Below are positions 54,331 through 62,431 of a DNA stretch of 64,000 nucleotides, piece by piece. The translations under genes were made by a program, and so were the position numbers. Under the pieces are notes generated by a model. The model was not told where the DNA came from. It did not search any database and saw nothing but the letters and a program-made list of their open reading frames with translations. The stretch's first letter is position 1, and each line of letters opens with the position of its first letter. The stretch is from Cyanobacteriota bacterium (GTDB lineage Bacteria > Cyanobacteriota > Cyanobacteriia > PCC-6307 > Cyanobiaceae): contig JAPLIB010000089.1 in NCBI GenBank assembly GCA_026389335.1, forward strand, positions 62,001-126,000, written 5' to 3'.

Positions 54331-56993
54331 TGGCCGGCGATCTGATGGAGGCCGCATCGGGTCAGTGGCCGCGGTTGCTGATCGAACTGGCCGGCCTGAG
54401 CCCGGAGCAACTGCAGGATCGCCATCAACCCTGCCCCGCCTGCGGCGGCACCGATCGCTACCGCTGGGACCGCGACGACGGCCCCGGCGGCTGGTTCTGC
54501 AACCAGTGCGGCGGCCGTGAACGCAGCGGCGGTGGCGGCAGCGGCATGGACCTGTTGCTGCGCCTGACCGGCTGGGATTTTGCGACTGCCGCCCGGCGGA
54601 TCGAGGCCCAGCTCGGGCTGCGGCAGACGGGGGGCTCTGGGCCTGGCCCCGCTCCGCCGGCCTCTGGGCATCCTGCTGCAGGGCATCAAGCCTCCGAGCA
54701 TCGGTCCCCCGGGCTACCCGCCCTGCGGTTGGTGGTGCTCGATGGCGACCATCCGCCCCTGCCCGCCGGCAGCCCCTACGCCTACTCCCCGTCCCAACGC
54801 GTCAGCCGCCTCGATCGCCCCGGCGGCAAGGTCTTCTACGCCAACCACCGCACCGACGAGGGTTGGCAGCGCGGCGCCGGTCCCGATCCCTGGCCCATGT
54901 ATCAGTGGCCGGCCCTGCTGCAGGCCTCGGGCCGCTGGCTGATCGAACTGGAGGGAGAGAAGTGCGCCGATCTGGTGATCGCCGCCGGCTTTCTGGCCAC
55001 CACCCAGCCCGGCCACGCCCACCGAACTGCCCAGATCCTGGAGCGCTACCGCGCCCTGCGGCAGGCCGGTGTCGCCGGCATCGTCTACATCTCCGACCAC
55101 GACGAGCAGGGCCTCAAGCGGGCCCTGCAGGTGATCAAGGCCGCAACAGAAACCGCCCTGCCGCTGCTCCATCTGCCGGCCGCCGAGCTCTGGGCTGCTC
55201 TCCCCGCAGGCGGCTCAATCGATGACGCCCCCGGCTCGATCCAGGAGCGCATCAGCGTGATCCTGCGGGCTGCACGGGCCGCTCATCGGTGGATGAATCA
55301 CGCCGCAGTTGACTGCTCCGCCGCTCCGGCAATTCCGGGCCTCACCCCTGGTGCAACAGCGGCGCCGCGGGCAGCCCACGCCACAGGCGAACGGCCATTT
55401 CTCTGCCTCGGCTTCGATGGTGACGGCTACTACTACCAGCCCCGCTCCACCGGTCAGGTGGTGCGGCTGGCTTCCTCCTCCCACGGCGGTATGAATCTCT
55501 GCCGCTTGGCGCCGATCGCCTATTGGGAGACCCTTTTTCCCTCCAAGACGGGGGTCAACTGGACTGCCGCCGCCTCTGATCTGTTCACTCAGCAGGCCGC
55601 CGTTGGGATCTTTGATCTGGAATGCCTGCGCGGTCGCGGCGCCTGGGCCGATGAAGGGCAATCGGTGCTCCACCTCGGTGATCGCCTCGTTGTCGATGGC
55701 CGCAGCCAGCCCATCACCCAGCCCTTCTGCTCACGCTTTCACTACCAGCGCGGCGCGGCCATCCACGGCCCCGGTGATGCCACTCCCATGAGCGATCAGG
55801 AGGCCTTCGTGGTGCTCTCGATCGCCGAGCGGTTTCACTGGGACATCCCGGCATCCTCCCTCCTGCTTGCAGGTTGGGTCGCCCTGGCGCCGATTTCCGG
55901 GGCGCTCAGCTGGCGCCCCCACCTCTGGCTCACCGCCGCCGCAGGCTCGGGTAAGTCGACCTTGCTGGAGCGCTTTGTGGGGGTGTTGCTCGGGGATTTC
56001 GCTCTGCCGGTGGTGGGCAACACCACCGAGGCCTTCATCCGTCAGGCCCTGCGCTCCGATGCCCTGCCGGTTGTGATCGACGAGGCCGAAAGCAACGAGA
56101 AAGCCGATCAGCAGCGCATCCAGCAGATCCTTGCCCTGGCTCGCTACGCCTCCAGCGAGACAAGGGCCTCGATCGGCAAGGGCTCTGCCGCGGGGGAGGT
56201 GCAGCGGTTCCGTGTTCGCTCGATGTTTCTGCTCAGCAGCGTTTCCACCGCCCTCAGGCAGGGCGCCGACAGACGACGCTTCTCCCAGCTCACCCTGCGG
56301 ACCCCGGATCACCTCCAGCCGCCGGCACGGCAACGCCACTGGGACGAACTCGACCGTGACCTCGAGGAGCAGATCACCGCCGAGACAGGCCGGCGCCTGA
56401 TCGCCCGAACCGTGGTGCTGATCCCGATGATCCGTCAGGCGGTGCGGGTGTTCTCCCGCGTAGCGGCGGCCCACTTCGGCTCCCAGCATCAGGGGGATCA
56501 GTACGGCACGCTGCTCGCCGGCGCCTGGGCCCTGCAGTCCAGTGAAGTCCCGACAGCCGAGCAGGCCCAGGCCCTGATCGCTGGCAGTGACTGGAGCACC
56601 TTTCAGCAGAGCATCGGCCTGCCGGATGAACGGCGCTGTCTCAATCGCATCCTGCAATACGAACTGCGGGTGGAAACCGAGGACCGGATCCATACACGCA
56701 ACGTCGGCGAGCTGGTCGAGACGGTCGTCACCCCGGGCGGCCTTGATCCTGTGAGCGCTCGCCATGCCGAGGACATCCTTTCGCGCCATGGCATGCGCAT
56801 CCAGGAGGGCCATCTGCTGGTGAGCAACACCGCCGAGGCGATCGCCCGCATCCTCGACGGCACCCCGTGGGCCTCCAGCTGGAGCACGATCCTTTCCAGA
56901 TTGCCGGGAGCGCAGCCCACCACGAACTCGGTGCGCTTCAAGGGAGCTGGTTCCAAGGCCAGGGCCTGCGCCATCCCCATCGATAGCCTCTGA
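54330..56993 (+). CDS. Phage primase-helicase with zinc ribbon, Toprim-like and AAA+ ATPase parts
   Basis: An 887-residue protein. Zinc ribbon CPACGGTDRYRWDRDD...CNQCGG (about 35-65); Toprim-like part (WLIELEGEKCADLVIAAGF...VYISDHDEQGLKRAL, about 205-270) for priming; C-terminal ATPase with Walker A AAAGSGKSTLLERFV near 537 and Walker B VIDEAESNEKADQQ near 582, then SSETRASIGKGSA. Such proteins unwind and prime DNA at the phage origin. It follows the DNA-binding-like gene; the intergenic region just downstream has many GGAACG repeats (listed). Confidence 0.82.
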   Translation: MAGDLMEAASGQWPRLLIELAGLSPEQLQDRHQPCPACGGTDRYRWDRDDGPGGWFCNQCGGRERSGGGGSGMDLLLRLTGWDFATAARRIEAQLGLRQTGGSGPGPAPPASGHPAAGHQASEHRSPGLPALRLVVLDGDHPPLPAGSPYAYSPSQRVSRLDRPGGKVFYANHRTDEGWQRGAGPDPWPMYQWPALLQASGRWLIELEGEKCADLVIAAGFLATTQPGHAHRTAQILERYRALRQAGVAGIVYISDHDEQGLKRALQVIKAATETALPLLHLPAAELWAALPAGGSIDDAPGSIQERISVILRAARAAHRWMNHAAVDCSAAPAIPGLTPGATAAPRAAHATGERPFLCLGFDGDGYYYQPRSTGQVVRLASSSHGGMNLCRLAPIAYWETLFPSKTGVNWTAAASDLFTQQAAVGIFDLECLRGRGAWADEGQSVLHLGDRLVVDGRSQPITQPFCSRFHYQRGAAIHGPGDATPMSDQEAFVVLSIAERFHWDIPASSLLLAGWVALAPISGALSWRPHLWLTAAAGSGKSTLLERFVGVLLGDFALPVVGNTTEAFIRQALRSDALPVVIDEAESNEKADQQRIQQILALARYASSETRASIGKGSAAGEVQRFRVRSMFLLSSVSTALRQGADRRRFSQLTLRTPDHLQPPARQRHWDELDRDLEEQITAETGRRLIARTVVLIPMIRQAVRVFSRVAAAHFGSQHQGDQYGTLLAGAWALQSSEVPTAEQAQALIAGSDWSTFQQSIGLPDERRCLNRILQYELRVETEDRIHTRNVGELVETVVTPGGLDPVSARHAEDILSRHGMRIQEGHLLVSNTAEAIARILDGTPWASSWSTILSRLPGAQPTTNSVRFKGAGSKARACAIPIDSL

Positions 56994-57537
56994 ACGGCTC
57001 GATAGCGCAGATCCACTGCAGCGCAGCCGTTCTTGCCCAAGATGCCAGTCGGTTACCTCGCGGTGGCCTGGATCCAGGTGGAACGCGGCGTTCCGCCCTC
57101 CAAATGCCCAGATCCATTGCGCTGCAATGGGTGGAACGGTTGGAACGGGTGGAACGCTCAGCAAGGACATCCCCCTAGATCAATAGGCACCTGAGCCTCG
57201 GCAAGGGATCAGCCTGATCGGTAACCCAATAGGTCCACCAATTGGTATGCAGCTTTAGGCCTCTAGCTATATCTATATCTCTATTTAGTGTTCCATCCGT
57301 TCCACCACCGTGGGATCGCTGCTCTGGCAAGCGATCTGGCTGGAACGCAGACCGTTCCGGCGCCGTTCCAGCCGTTCCGGGGCCTGCCGGCAAGCGGCTG
57401 GCTTGCGGCCAGAGCGGTCACCAGGTCGGGGGGTAGGCGAGCGCGGACAAAGCGCTTATGCTTTCGCTGAAACAAAACTCACTCATGGCACCTGCGAACT
57501 CAGTGGATGTGTCCCCGCGGCTCTGGTTGTCCGGCTG
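56994..57537. other. Intergenic region with GGAACG/CGTTCC repeats
   Basis: About 540 bp without a supported gene between primase and small terminase. GGAACG or its complement occurs about ten times between 57078 and 57385, including GGTGGAACGGTTGGAACGGGTGGAACG (57131-57157) and a near-palindrome GGAACGCGGCGTTCC (57080-57094). In the middle an A+T-rich stretch CTATATCTATATCTCTATTTAG lies at 57267-57288. The arrangement is iteron-like. Confidence 0.55.
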
Positions 57538-58056
57538 ATGGCTGTCCAGCAAGCGCCACCTGTCGACGAGGTCATCGAGGCCCTGCGCTCTGCCCCGCTG
57601 GAGCAGGACGCCGATGGCCGGGCCTTCATCCCCTCGGCCGGCGTCGATCCCACCAGGCCCGTCGGCAAGGGCAATCCTCCCCGCCTGCGCCGTCGAGGCA
57701 AGGTGGCGCCCAGGCCGACGGCGATGGAGGTTGAGCGGCGCATCGCTGAGGCGCAGCTGTGGATCGCCCAGCGGATGCCCCTGCTGCGGATCTACGAAAA
57801 CGCCGGAGCCAGCTGGGGGGTCACCAATACCCGCACGGTCCGCTCCTATCTGGATGCCGCCCGCCAGCGGATGGTGGAAGACCTGATCAGCAACCGCCTC
57901 GAACACCAGGCCCAGCACATCTACGCCCTCTACGACTGCGCCCGCCGGGCGATGGATGCCGAGCAGTTTTCTGCGGCGGTGGGTGCCTTCCGGGTGATTG
58001 CGGAGATCGGCGGCATCCTGCGGGCCCCCCTCAAACCACCAGAAGCGAAAACCTGA
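57538..58056 (+). CDS. Small terminase subunit-like protein
   Basis: A 172-residue protein in the usual place before the large terminase (ATGA overlap at 58053-58058). It has basic spacer sequence PRLRRRGKVAPRPTAMEVERRIAEAQLWIAQRMPLLRIYENAGASWGVTNTRTVRSYLDAARQRM, a helix-turn-helix-like pattern, then VIAEIGGILRAP. It should recognise the packaging site of the genome. The ATG at 57538 is used; an upstream frame from 57310 contains no conserved sequence. Confidence 0.7.
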   Translation: MAVQQAPPVDEVIEALRSAPLEQDADGRAFIPSAGVDPTRPVGKGNPPRLRRRGKVAPRPTAMEVERRIAEAQLWIAQRMPLLRIYENAGASWGVTNTRTVRSYLDAARQRMVEDLISNRLEHQAQHIYALYDCARRAMDAEQFSAAVGAFRVIAEIGGILRAPLKPPEAKT

Positions 58057-59774
58057 TGGGCCGCATCGCCTCCACCCTGCAGCCACCGGCTGCTCTGCTG
58101 TCCAACCAGGGCGGCTTACTGCTGGACCCAGCCACCGACCGCTGGGCCGACTGGGGGCTGCTCGGGGTTGCCGATCCCGAACGGGCGTCAACCACCGGCC
58201 AGGCGCTGCAGTTCCGGGAGTTCATCACCGGGGCCTTCCCAGGCTTCCAGCTCACCCGCTTCTCGGAACTGCTGATCGATCTGCTGCAGCAAGTGGCCGA
58301 TGGCCAGCTGACACGGCTGATCGTCTGCTGTCCGCCACGGGCGGGGAAAAGTCAGCTGGTGTCGCGTCTGTTCCCGGCCTACTGGGTGAGCCGCCACCCG
58401 CAGCTGTTCTGCGCGATCGCTTCGTATTCCGCAGAGCTGGCCTATGCCCACTCCCGCGAGGCAAGGCACTACTACCGGATCACCGGTCATGCCCTCTCCA
58501 AGGATTCGGCGGCGGTTGGCAACTGGCTGACGCCCCAACGGGGCGGCTGCATCGCCGCCGGCGTGCGGGGCCCGTTCACCGGCAAGGGCTACAACCTCGG
58601 CATCATCGATGACCCCTACAAAGGCCCGGAAGACGCCAAGTCGGCGCTGCAGCGCGAGCGGCTGATCGACTGGCTCAAGAGCGTCTGGTTCACCCGCGCC
58701 GAACCGGGCCAGAGCAGCGATGGCCACTGGCTCCCGGCGGCGCAGGTGGTGGTGCAGACCCGCTGGGACCACCAGGACATGACCGCCTGGCTGCTGGCCC
58801 AGGAGGGCCAGGGGCCCGAGGGCGGGGAGCACCCCGAGCACTGGACCGTGCTCAACCTGCCCGCCATTGCCGAGCCGATCAGCATCGCGATGCCGATCCC
58901 GCCCACCTGCACGCGGGTGCCGGACTGGCGTCAACCCGGCGAGGCCCTCTGCCCCGAACGGGTGCCGCTGGCGGTGCTGCAACGCATCCGCACGCGCCTG
59001 GGCTCCTACTGGTGGAATGCCCTCTACCAGCAGCGGCCCAGCCCTGCGGAGGGTCTGCTGTTCCGCAAGGCCTGGATCCAGCCGCCCCTGCCGGTTGCCC
59101 TGGGCCAGCCCCGTCGCTATGCGCCTTTGGTGCTGAGCTGCGACCTGAGCTTCAAGGACGGCAAGGACAACGACGCCTGCGGCTTTGCGTTGCTGGGCCT
59201 GCTGGAGCCGCAGCGACACCTGGCGGTGGCTGCCCGCCGGCAGGGCCTGGCGCTGGCCGCCAACGCTGCAGGGGCTCAAGGATCGCCAAAGGGCGTGAAT
59301 TCCATTCACCCCCCTGCTGCCGCTCAGGACCCCTGGGCGGAGCTCCAGATCGAGGCCCTCTGGGCCCACCGGCAGCGGCTGGACCTGCCGGGGGTGATCA
59401 AGTTCCTGCTGGCCTCTCTTGCCTCGCTGGAACGCCAGGGCCTGCGGCCCCACGCCGTGCTGATTGAGGACGCCGCTAACGGCCCAGCGGTCTGCCAGCT
59501 GCTTAGGCGCCAGGTGCCTGGGTTGATCGCGATCCCGCCCAAAGGCAGCAAGGCCTCCCGTGCCCACGCCGTCGCCCCGCTGGTGGAAGCCGGCCAGGTG
59601 CGCTTCCACCGCCGATCCGAGTCTCTGATCGAGGAGCTGCTGGCCTTCTCGCCCCGCGGAGGCGTGGACGACCAGGTGGATGCTTTCTGCCAAGGGGTGC
59701 TCTGGATCGAGGCGCAGTACTGGCGCGGGCGGGGCCACAGCTCAGCGCCGCTGCCGATGGTGTTCTCCCGGTAA
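58056..59774 (+). CDS. Phage terminase large subunit
   Basis: A 572-residue protein with ATPase motifs (Walker A VCCPPRAGKSQLVSRLF near 90-106, Walker B NLGIIDDPYKGP near 183) and a C-terminal RNase H-like nuclease with the acidic residues LSCDLSFKDGKDND (near 360), LIEDAANG (near 465) and DDQVDAFCQG (near 545). It packages DNA into the prohead. The start ATG overlaps the small-terminase stop codon. Confidence 0.93.
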   Translation: MGRIASTLQPPAALLSNQGGLLLDPATDRWADWGLLGVADPERASTTGQALQFREFITGAFPGFQLTRFSELLIDLLQQVADGQLTRLIVCCPPRAGKSQLVSRLFPAYWVSRHPQLFCAIASYSAELAYAHSREARHYYRITGHALSKDSAAVGNWLTPQRGGCIAAGVRGPFTGKGYNLGIIDDPYKGPEDAKSALQRERLIDWLKSVWFTRAEPGQSSDGHWLPAAQVVVQTRWDHQDMTAWLLAQEGQGPEGGEHPEHWTVLNLPAIAEPISIAMPIPPTCTRVPDWRQPGEALCPERVPLAVLQRIRTRLGSYWWNALYQQRPSPAEGLLFRKAWIQPPLPVALGQPRRYAPLVLSCDLSFKDGKDNDACGFALLGLLEPQRHLAVAARRQGLALAANAAGAQGSPKGVNSIHPPAAAQDPWAELQIEALWAHRQRLDLPGVIKFLLASLASLERQGLRPHAVLIEDAANGPAVCQLLRRQVPGLIAIPPKGSKASRAHAVAPLVEAGQVRFHRRSESLIEELLAFSPRGGVDDQVDAFCQGVLWIEAQYWRGRGHSSAPLPMVFSR

Positions 59775-59777
59775 GCC

Positions 59778-60287
59778 ATGGATCAGCAACCCAAACCGCA
59801 GGCCACAACGCCGCATCGGCCCCAGACCCACGCCGTCGCCACACCGGCCCGCCCTCGGCGCCATCGGCCGGTGAATCCCCATGCGGCGGCCAATGCCCTG
59901 GCCCTGCAGCACCAGGACATCGCCGAACGTGTGGCGGCCAACATCTCCAGGCGCACCGGACACCCTCGGGAGGATCTGCATCAGATCGCCATGCTCGGCA
60001 TCCTGCAGGCCGCCCGCCGCTACTCACCGGAGCGGGGATCCTTTCGGCCCTATGCCCGCACCTATGCCAACGGCGAGGTGTATCACTACCTCCGCGACAA
60101 GGGTTTCCTGATCAAGGTGCCGGCCAGCTGGCGGGAGTTGCATGCGCGGGGGCAGAAGTTGCTCAGGTTGGGTACGCCAGCGGCGGAGGTGCCGGGGCGG
60201 TTGGGGGTCAGTGCGGAGCGGTGGAGGGAGATCGTGGGGGCTTGTAGTCAGCGGGTGGTGGCGATGGAAGTTGCTGAGCAGGAGTGA
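59778..60287 (+). CDS. Sigma-70 region 2-like protein of the phage element
   Basis: A 169-residue protein. The segment HQDIAERVAANISRRTGHPREDLHQIAMLGILQAARRYSPERGSFRPYARTYANGEVYHYLRDKGFLIKVPASWRE is the core-binding/-10 part of sigma-70 region 2 (compare DLxQ...GLxxAxxxFDP..G..F.xYA...I.G.I). The end SAERWREIVGACSQRVV resembles the start of region 4/3 but is truncated. It might direct host RNA polymerase to phage late promoters. A 43-bp copy of its 3' end occurs again at 61043-61085. Confidence 0.75.
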   Translation: MDQQPKPQATTPHRPQTHAVATPARPRRHRPVNPHAAANALALQHQDIAERVAANISRRTGHPREDLHQIAMLGILQAARRYSPERGSFRPYARTYANGEVYHYLRDKGFLIKVPASWRELHARGQKLLRLGTPAAEVPGRLGVSAERWREIVGACSQRVVAMEVAEQE

Positions 60288-60502
60288 CGTAAGCATCATC
60301 AAAACTCCCTCTGCCCTGCCGGGGTTGGCTAGATAATTTTGTTAGTTATTTGAATCTTAAATGTCAGGGAGGGCCTGGATAACTGCTGCTGTGCTAGTCG
60401 CCATAAAGGCAGTAGCGTGAGTCTTGGTCGGTGACTCGGTCGACCGGCCGGGCTATCCAGAGCCTCCTTAGATTACTTTTCGCTCCAGTCTATGCGAACT
60501 AT

Positions 60503-60727
60503 CTAAAGGGCATCGGCATCCTTGGCAAAAGGGCCATCATCAAGACGTGAAATTGCAGATGATGAATGATCGGCATTGAACATCAAGTTAAGATTTTCAA
60601 GCTTCTTCGTCTGATAGTCTTCGTTGGAATTCAGGCGAACCTCCGTTGCGCCGCTTTCAAGTGCAAATTTGAATGCCCCCAAAGCTGCGTCTACATCTTT
60701 GGTGTAGACGTCTACATATACTTTCAT
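60503..60727 (-). CDS. Small hypothetical protein
   Basis: A 74-residue acidic protein (MKVYVDVYTKDVDAALGAFKFALESGATEVRLNSNED...), with a ferredoxin-like alternation of strands and helices but no recognised family. A second frame (60724-60939) precedes it with a 4-bp overlap and looks less convincing. It lies in the lower-G+C patch of integron relics; no attC could be drawn beside it. Confidence 0.45.
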   Translation of the reverse strand: MKVYVDVYTKDVDAALGAFKFALESGATEVRLNSNEDYQTKKLENLNLMFNADHSSSAISRLDDGPFAKDADAL

Positions 60728-60935
60728 GGTTTTGCTCTTGATTGGGAAGAGGGGTTTTGTTGTTTTTGTTGCATGATGGTGATTGGGCAGTCCGCAGAAG
60801 TTGTTGCCCTATGGCATTTGCCGCTTAAACCGCCGATCGCCTCACCCCATGGCGACAAAAATTCATTATACGAGTACCACCGCAACTCCTTGCCTCTTCG
60901 CCATGGTTTGTTACGCAGTCTGGACGCCCCGGGGT

Positions 60936-61036
60936 TCAAAGAAGGTCAGCGGGGCTGCGCACCCCTGATGGTCCTCGACCCATCACATGGATACAATTCA
61001 TAGCGGTCTCCACATCGCTGTGCCCCAGCCAGCAGC
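60936..61036 (-). pseudogene. Integron integrase fragment B (C-terminal end)
   Basis: The minus strand encodes WLGHSDVETAMNCIHVMGRGPSGVRSPADLL and stop, matching the last 31 residues of integron integrases (LGHSDVxTTMIYTHVxxxGGxGVRSPxDxL). The upstream part of the gene is missing; the frame runs directly into the copied end of the sigma-like gene. Confidence 0.72.
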
Positions 61037-61042
61037 GGCGTT

Positions 61043-61085
61043 GAGCGGTGGCGGGAGATTGTGGTGGCTTGTAGTCAGCGGGTGG
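61043..61085 (+). repeat. Duplicate of the 3' part of the sigma-like gene
   Basis: These 43 bp match 60216-60258 at 40 of 43 positions, including GGCTTGTAGTCAGCGGGTGG. The match lies right at the end of the sigma-like gene in the original copy, and next to attC in this one. Confidence 0.85.
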
Positions 61086-61100
61086 CGTGGGAGGTGGATG

Positions 61101-61190
61101 GTTGAACTCTGCCCCTGAGTGGCAGACGGTGTGCTTCTGGTGGCGGAACAGAGCTTGCGGTGGCCTGTCCACTCAAGGGGCTTGTTAGGC
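61101..61190 (-). repeat. attC recombination site of an integron cassette
   Basis: Read on the minus strand: R'' box GCCTAAC (61190-61184), arm GCCCCTTGAGTGG (61181-61169), a middle part with imperfect pairing, arm CCACTCAGGGGC (61122-61111) and R' box GTTCAAC (61107-61101). The two arms pair over 12 bases with a single unpaired T, the extrahelical base typical of attC. Length 90 bp is within the known range. The stop codon of the cassette gene lies 1 nt outside R''. Confidence 0.82.
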
Positions 61191-61191
61191 A

Positions 61192-61977
61192 TCAACGCAG
61201 GAAGCCTATTCGCTCAAAATACTCAACGACAGCGTCAGATATTTGTTGCTTCAGAGTTGCTGGGCGATCGTAGTCAATCCGCCGATTCTGCGCAAAGTCA
61301 AACGGGGTAGAATCATTCCCGAGCTCAGCAGAGCGGCTCTTTTTGATCATCAACACTTGATCTGCTCTCTTTCTGCTGAGAGCATACCCAAGTTCAAATA
61401 CAACATTCGCATTTGGATAGCACTTTCCGGCCTGCTCGTTGGCATCTACTCTGCTTACATTGGTAATATCAAAAATCGCCATTAGGCTTCGGTCGATATT
61501 CGCCTTAATCGCTTCGACGATATTGCCAGCACCGTCTTCCGGCCTCGTGGATTCGACTGCAATTACTTGGGACTTTGGATTACGACTGTTGATTATATCT
61601 ACCGCCGAGTTGATTCCCTCTCGGATGTGACCGCGCGAGGGATTGTAGTCGCTTTGCCAGCTATAGAATATCCAGGGACGGTATCTCGCTGGCAAATTTG
61701 ACTTCTCAAAGTAGAATTCACTTTCGACAAGGTCGATATTGGCTAGTTTGTACAGGCCGGAGCCTTCAATATAGAAGATGACAACGCCTGATATTAAGTG
61801 GAGCTGATACCAGGCGGAACTCTCAATCGCAGCACGATCGGTCAGGCAATATGCACGGTATCCGGCCTTCAGGATGCTTTTCTTTACAAGGTCTAGCGTG
61901 TGCGGCTGTGCCTCGACTTGTGCAACATCATATATACTATCCCCAACGAACCAGCATTTAACCCGAGTGATTTGCAT
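61192..61977 (-). CDS. TIR-like cassette protein, possible defence effector
   Basis: A 261-residue protein with lower G+C. The N-terminal part (about 1-98) is a compact domain with hydrophobic strands (CWFVGDSIYDVA, VVIFYI). The second domain (about 99-261) begins WIFYSWQSDYN and contains VIAVESTRPEDGAGNIVEAIKANIDRSLMAIFDITNVS and YPNANVVFELGYALSRKRADQVLMIKK, then PFDFAQNRRIDYDRP. FYSWQSD and NVVFELGYA are signatures of TIR-like/nucleotide-binding domains found in bacterial antiviral proteins, with the Glu of FELG as the expected catalytic residue; the exact family is uncertain. Shine-Dalgarno AAAGGA lies 7 nt before the ATG. It fills an integron cassette. Confidence 0.75.
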   Translation of the reverse strand: MQITRVKCWFVGDSIYDVAQVEAQPHTLDLVKKSILKAGYRAYCLTDRAAIESSAWYQLHLISGVVIFYIEGSGLYKLANIDLVESEFYFEKSNLPARYRPWIFYSWQSDYNPSRGHIREGINSAVDIINSRNPKSQVIAVESTRPEDGAGNIVEAIKANIDRSLMAIFDITNVSRVDANEQAGKCYPNANVVFELGYALSRKRADQVLMIKKSRSAELGNDSTPFDFAQNRRIDYDRPATLKQQISDAVVEYFERIGFLR

Positions 61978-61993
61978 GATTGTGTCCTTTAGT

Positions 61994-62000
61994 GCCTAAC
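61994..62000 (-). promoter_or_regulatory. Left cassette boundary (GTTAGGC core)
   Basis: GTTAGGC on the minus strand is the 1R (R') core of an integron recombination site; cleavage after its first G separates the cassette from the array. The cassette would run from position 61999 to 61107, 893 bp. The TTAGGC left end and the R'' GCCTAAC of attC are perfectly complementary, as needed when the cassette is excised as a circle. Confidence 0.75.
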
Positions 62001-62165
62001 ACTCATTCGGTGGTCCATAGAAGCTGCGGTATGCCGGCTCTTTGCCGCATAGGCTACCTCTCCTTGCCTCCTCTCTCAGGTTCCAACCAGCTGGAGCAAG
62101 ACATCTCGGGTATCGCCATCTGCCTCATGGATTGTTACGTGATCCGCAGAAGATCCCTGCGTTCC

Positions 62166-62405
62166 TCAGGGCAGGTCAGTGGGGCTTCGTACCCCAGATG
62201 GACCTCTGTTCTACAAATGGGTGTAGACCATGGTGGTTTTCACATCGCTGTGGCCGAGCAGTTCCTGAATCGTGCGGATGTCGGCGCCCTGTTCCAATAG
62301 ATGCTTGGCGAATGAATGGCGGCAGGTGTGGCAGGCCGCCGGTTTGCTGATCCCCGCAGCCACCCCATCAACGCACTGGGGGCCCCGCTGAATCCTTCGC
62401 TGGCA
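62166..62405 (-). pseudogene. Integron integrase fragment A (C-terminal part, with stop)
   Basis: Minus strand: [46 protein letters not shown], an in-frame TAG (62211-62213), then NRGPSGVRSPTDLP and the natural end. It includes HTCRHSFA (box II Arg/His), LGHSDV and the nucleophile Tyr of VYTH. The catalytic core upstream is missing, replaced by the portal region. The stop codon and missing N-terminus mean it cannot be active. Confidence 0.8.
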
Positions 62406-62431
62406 ACAGCCAGCAGTCATGCCAAAGCCTC

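Noticed and set aside
55731-57170. A 479-codon minus-strand frame opposite the primase-helicase
   Set aside because: Shadow of the primase; low-complexity and without domain features.
60288-60502. A second attC beside the 74-residue gene
   Set aside because: No GCCTAAC/GTTRRRY pair with paired arms was found; only a G+C-rich hairpin (GGTCGGTGACTCGGTCGACC).
62000-62165. attI site next to integrase fragment A
   Set aside because: The GTTAGGC core is there, but attI has no shared sequence by which it could be confirmed, and an imperfect hairpin could equally be a decayed attC.
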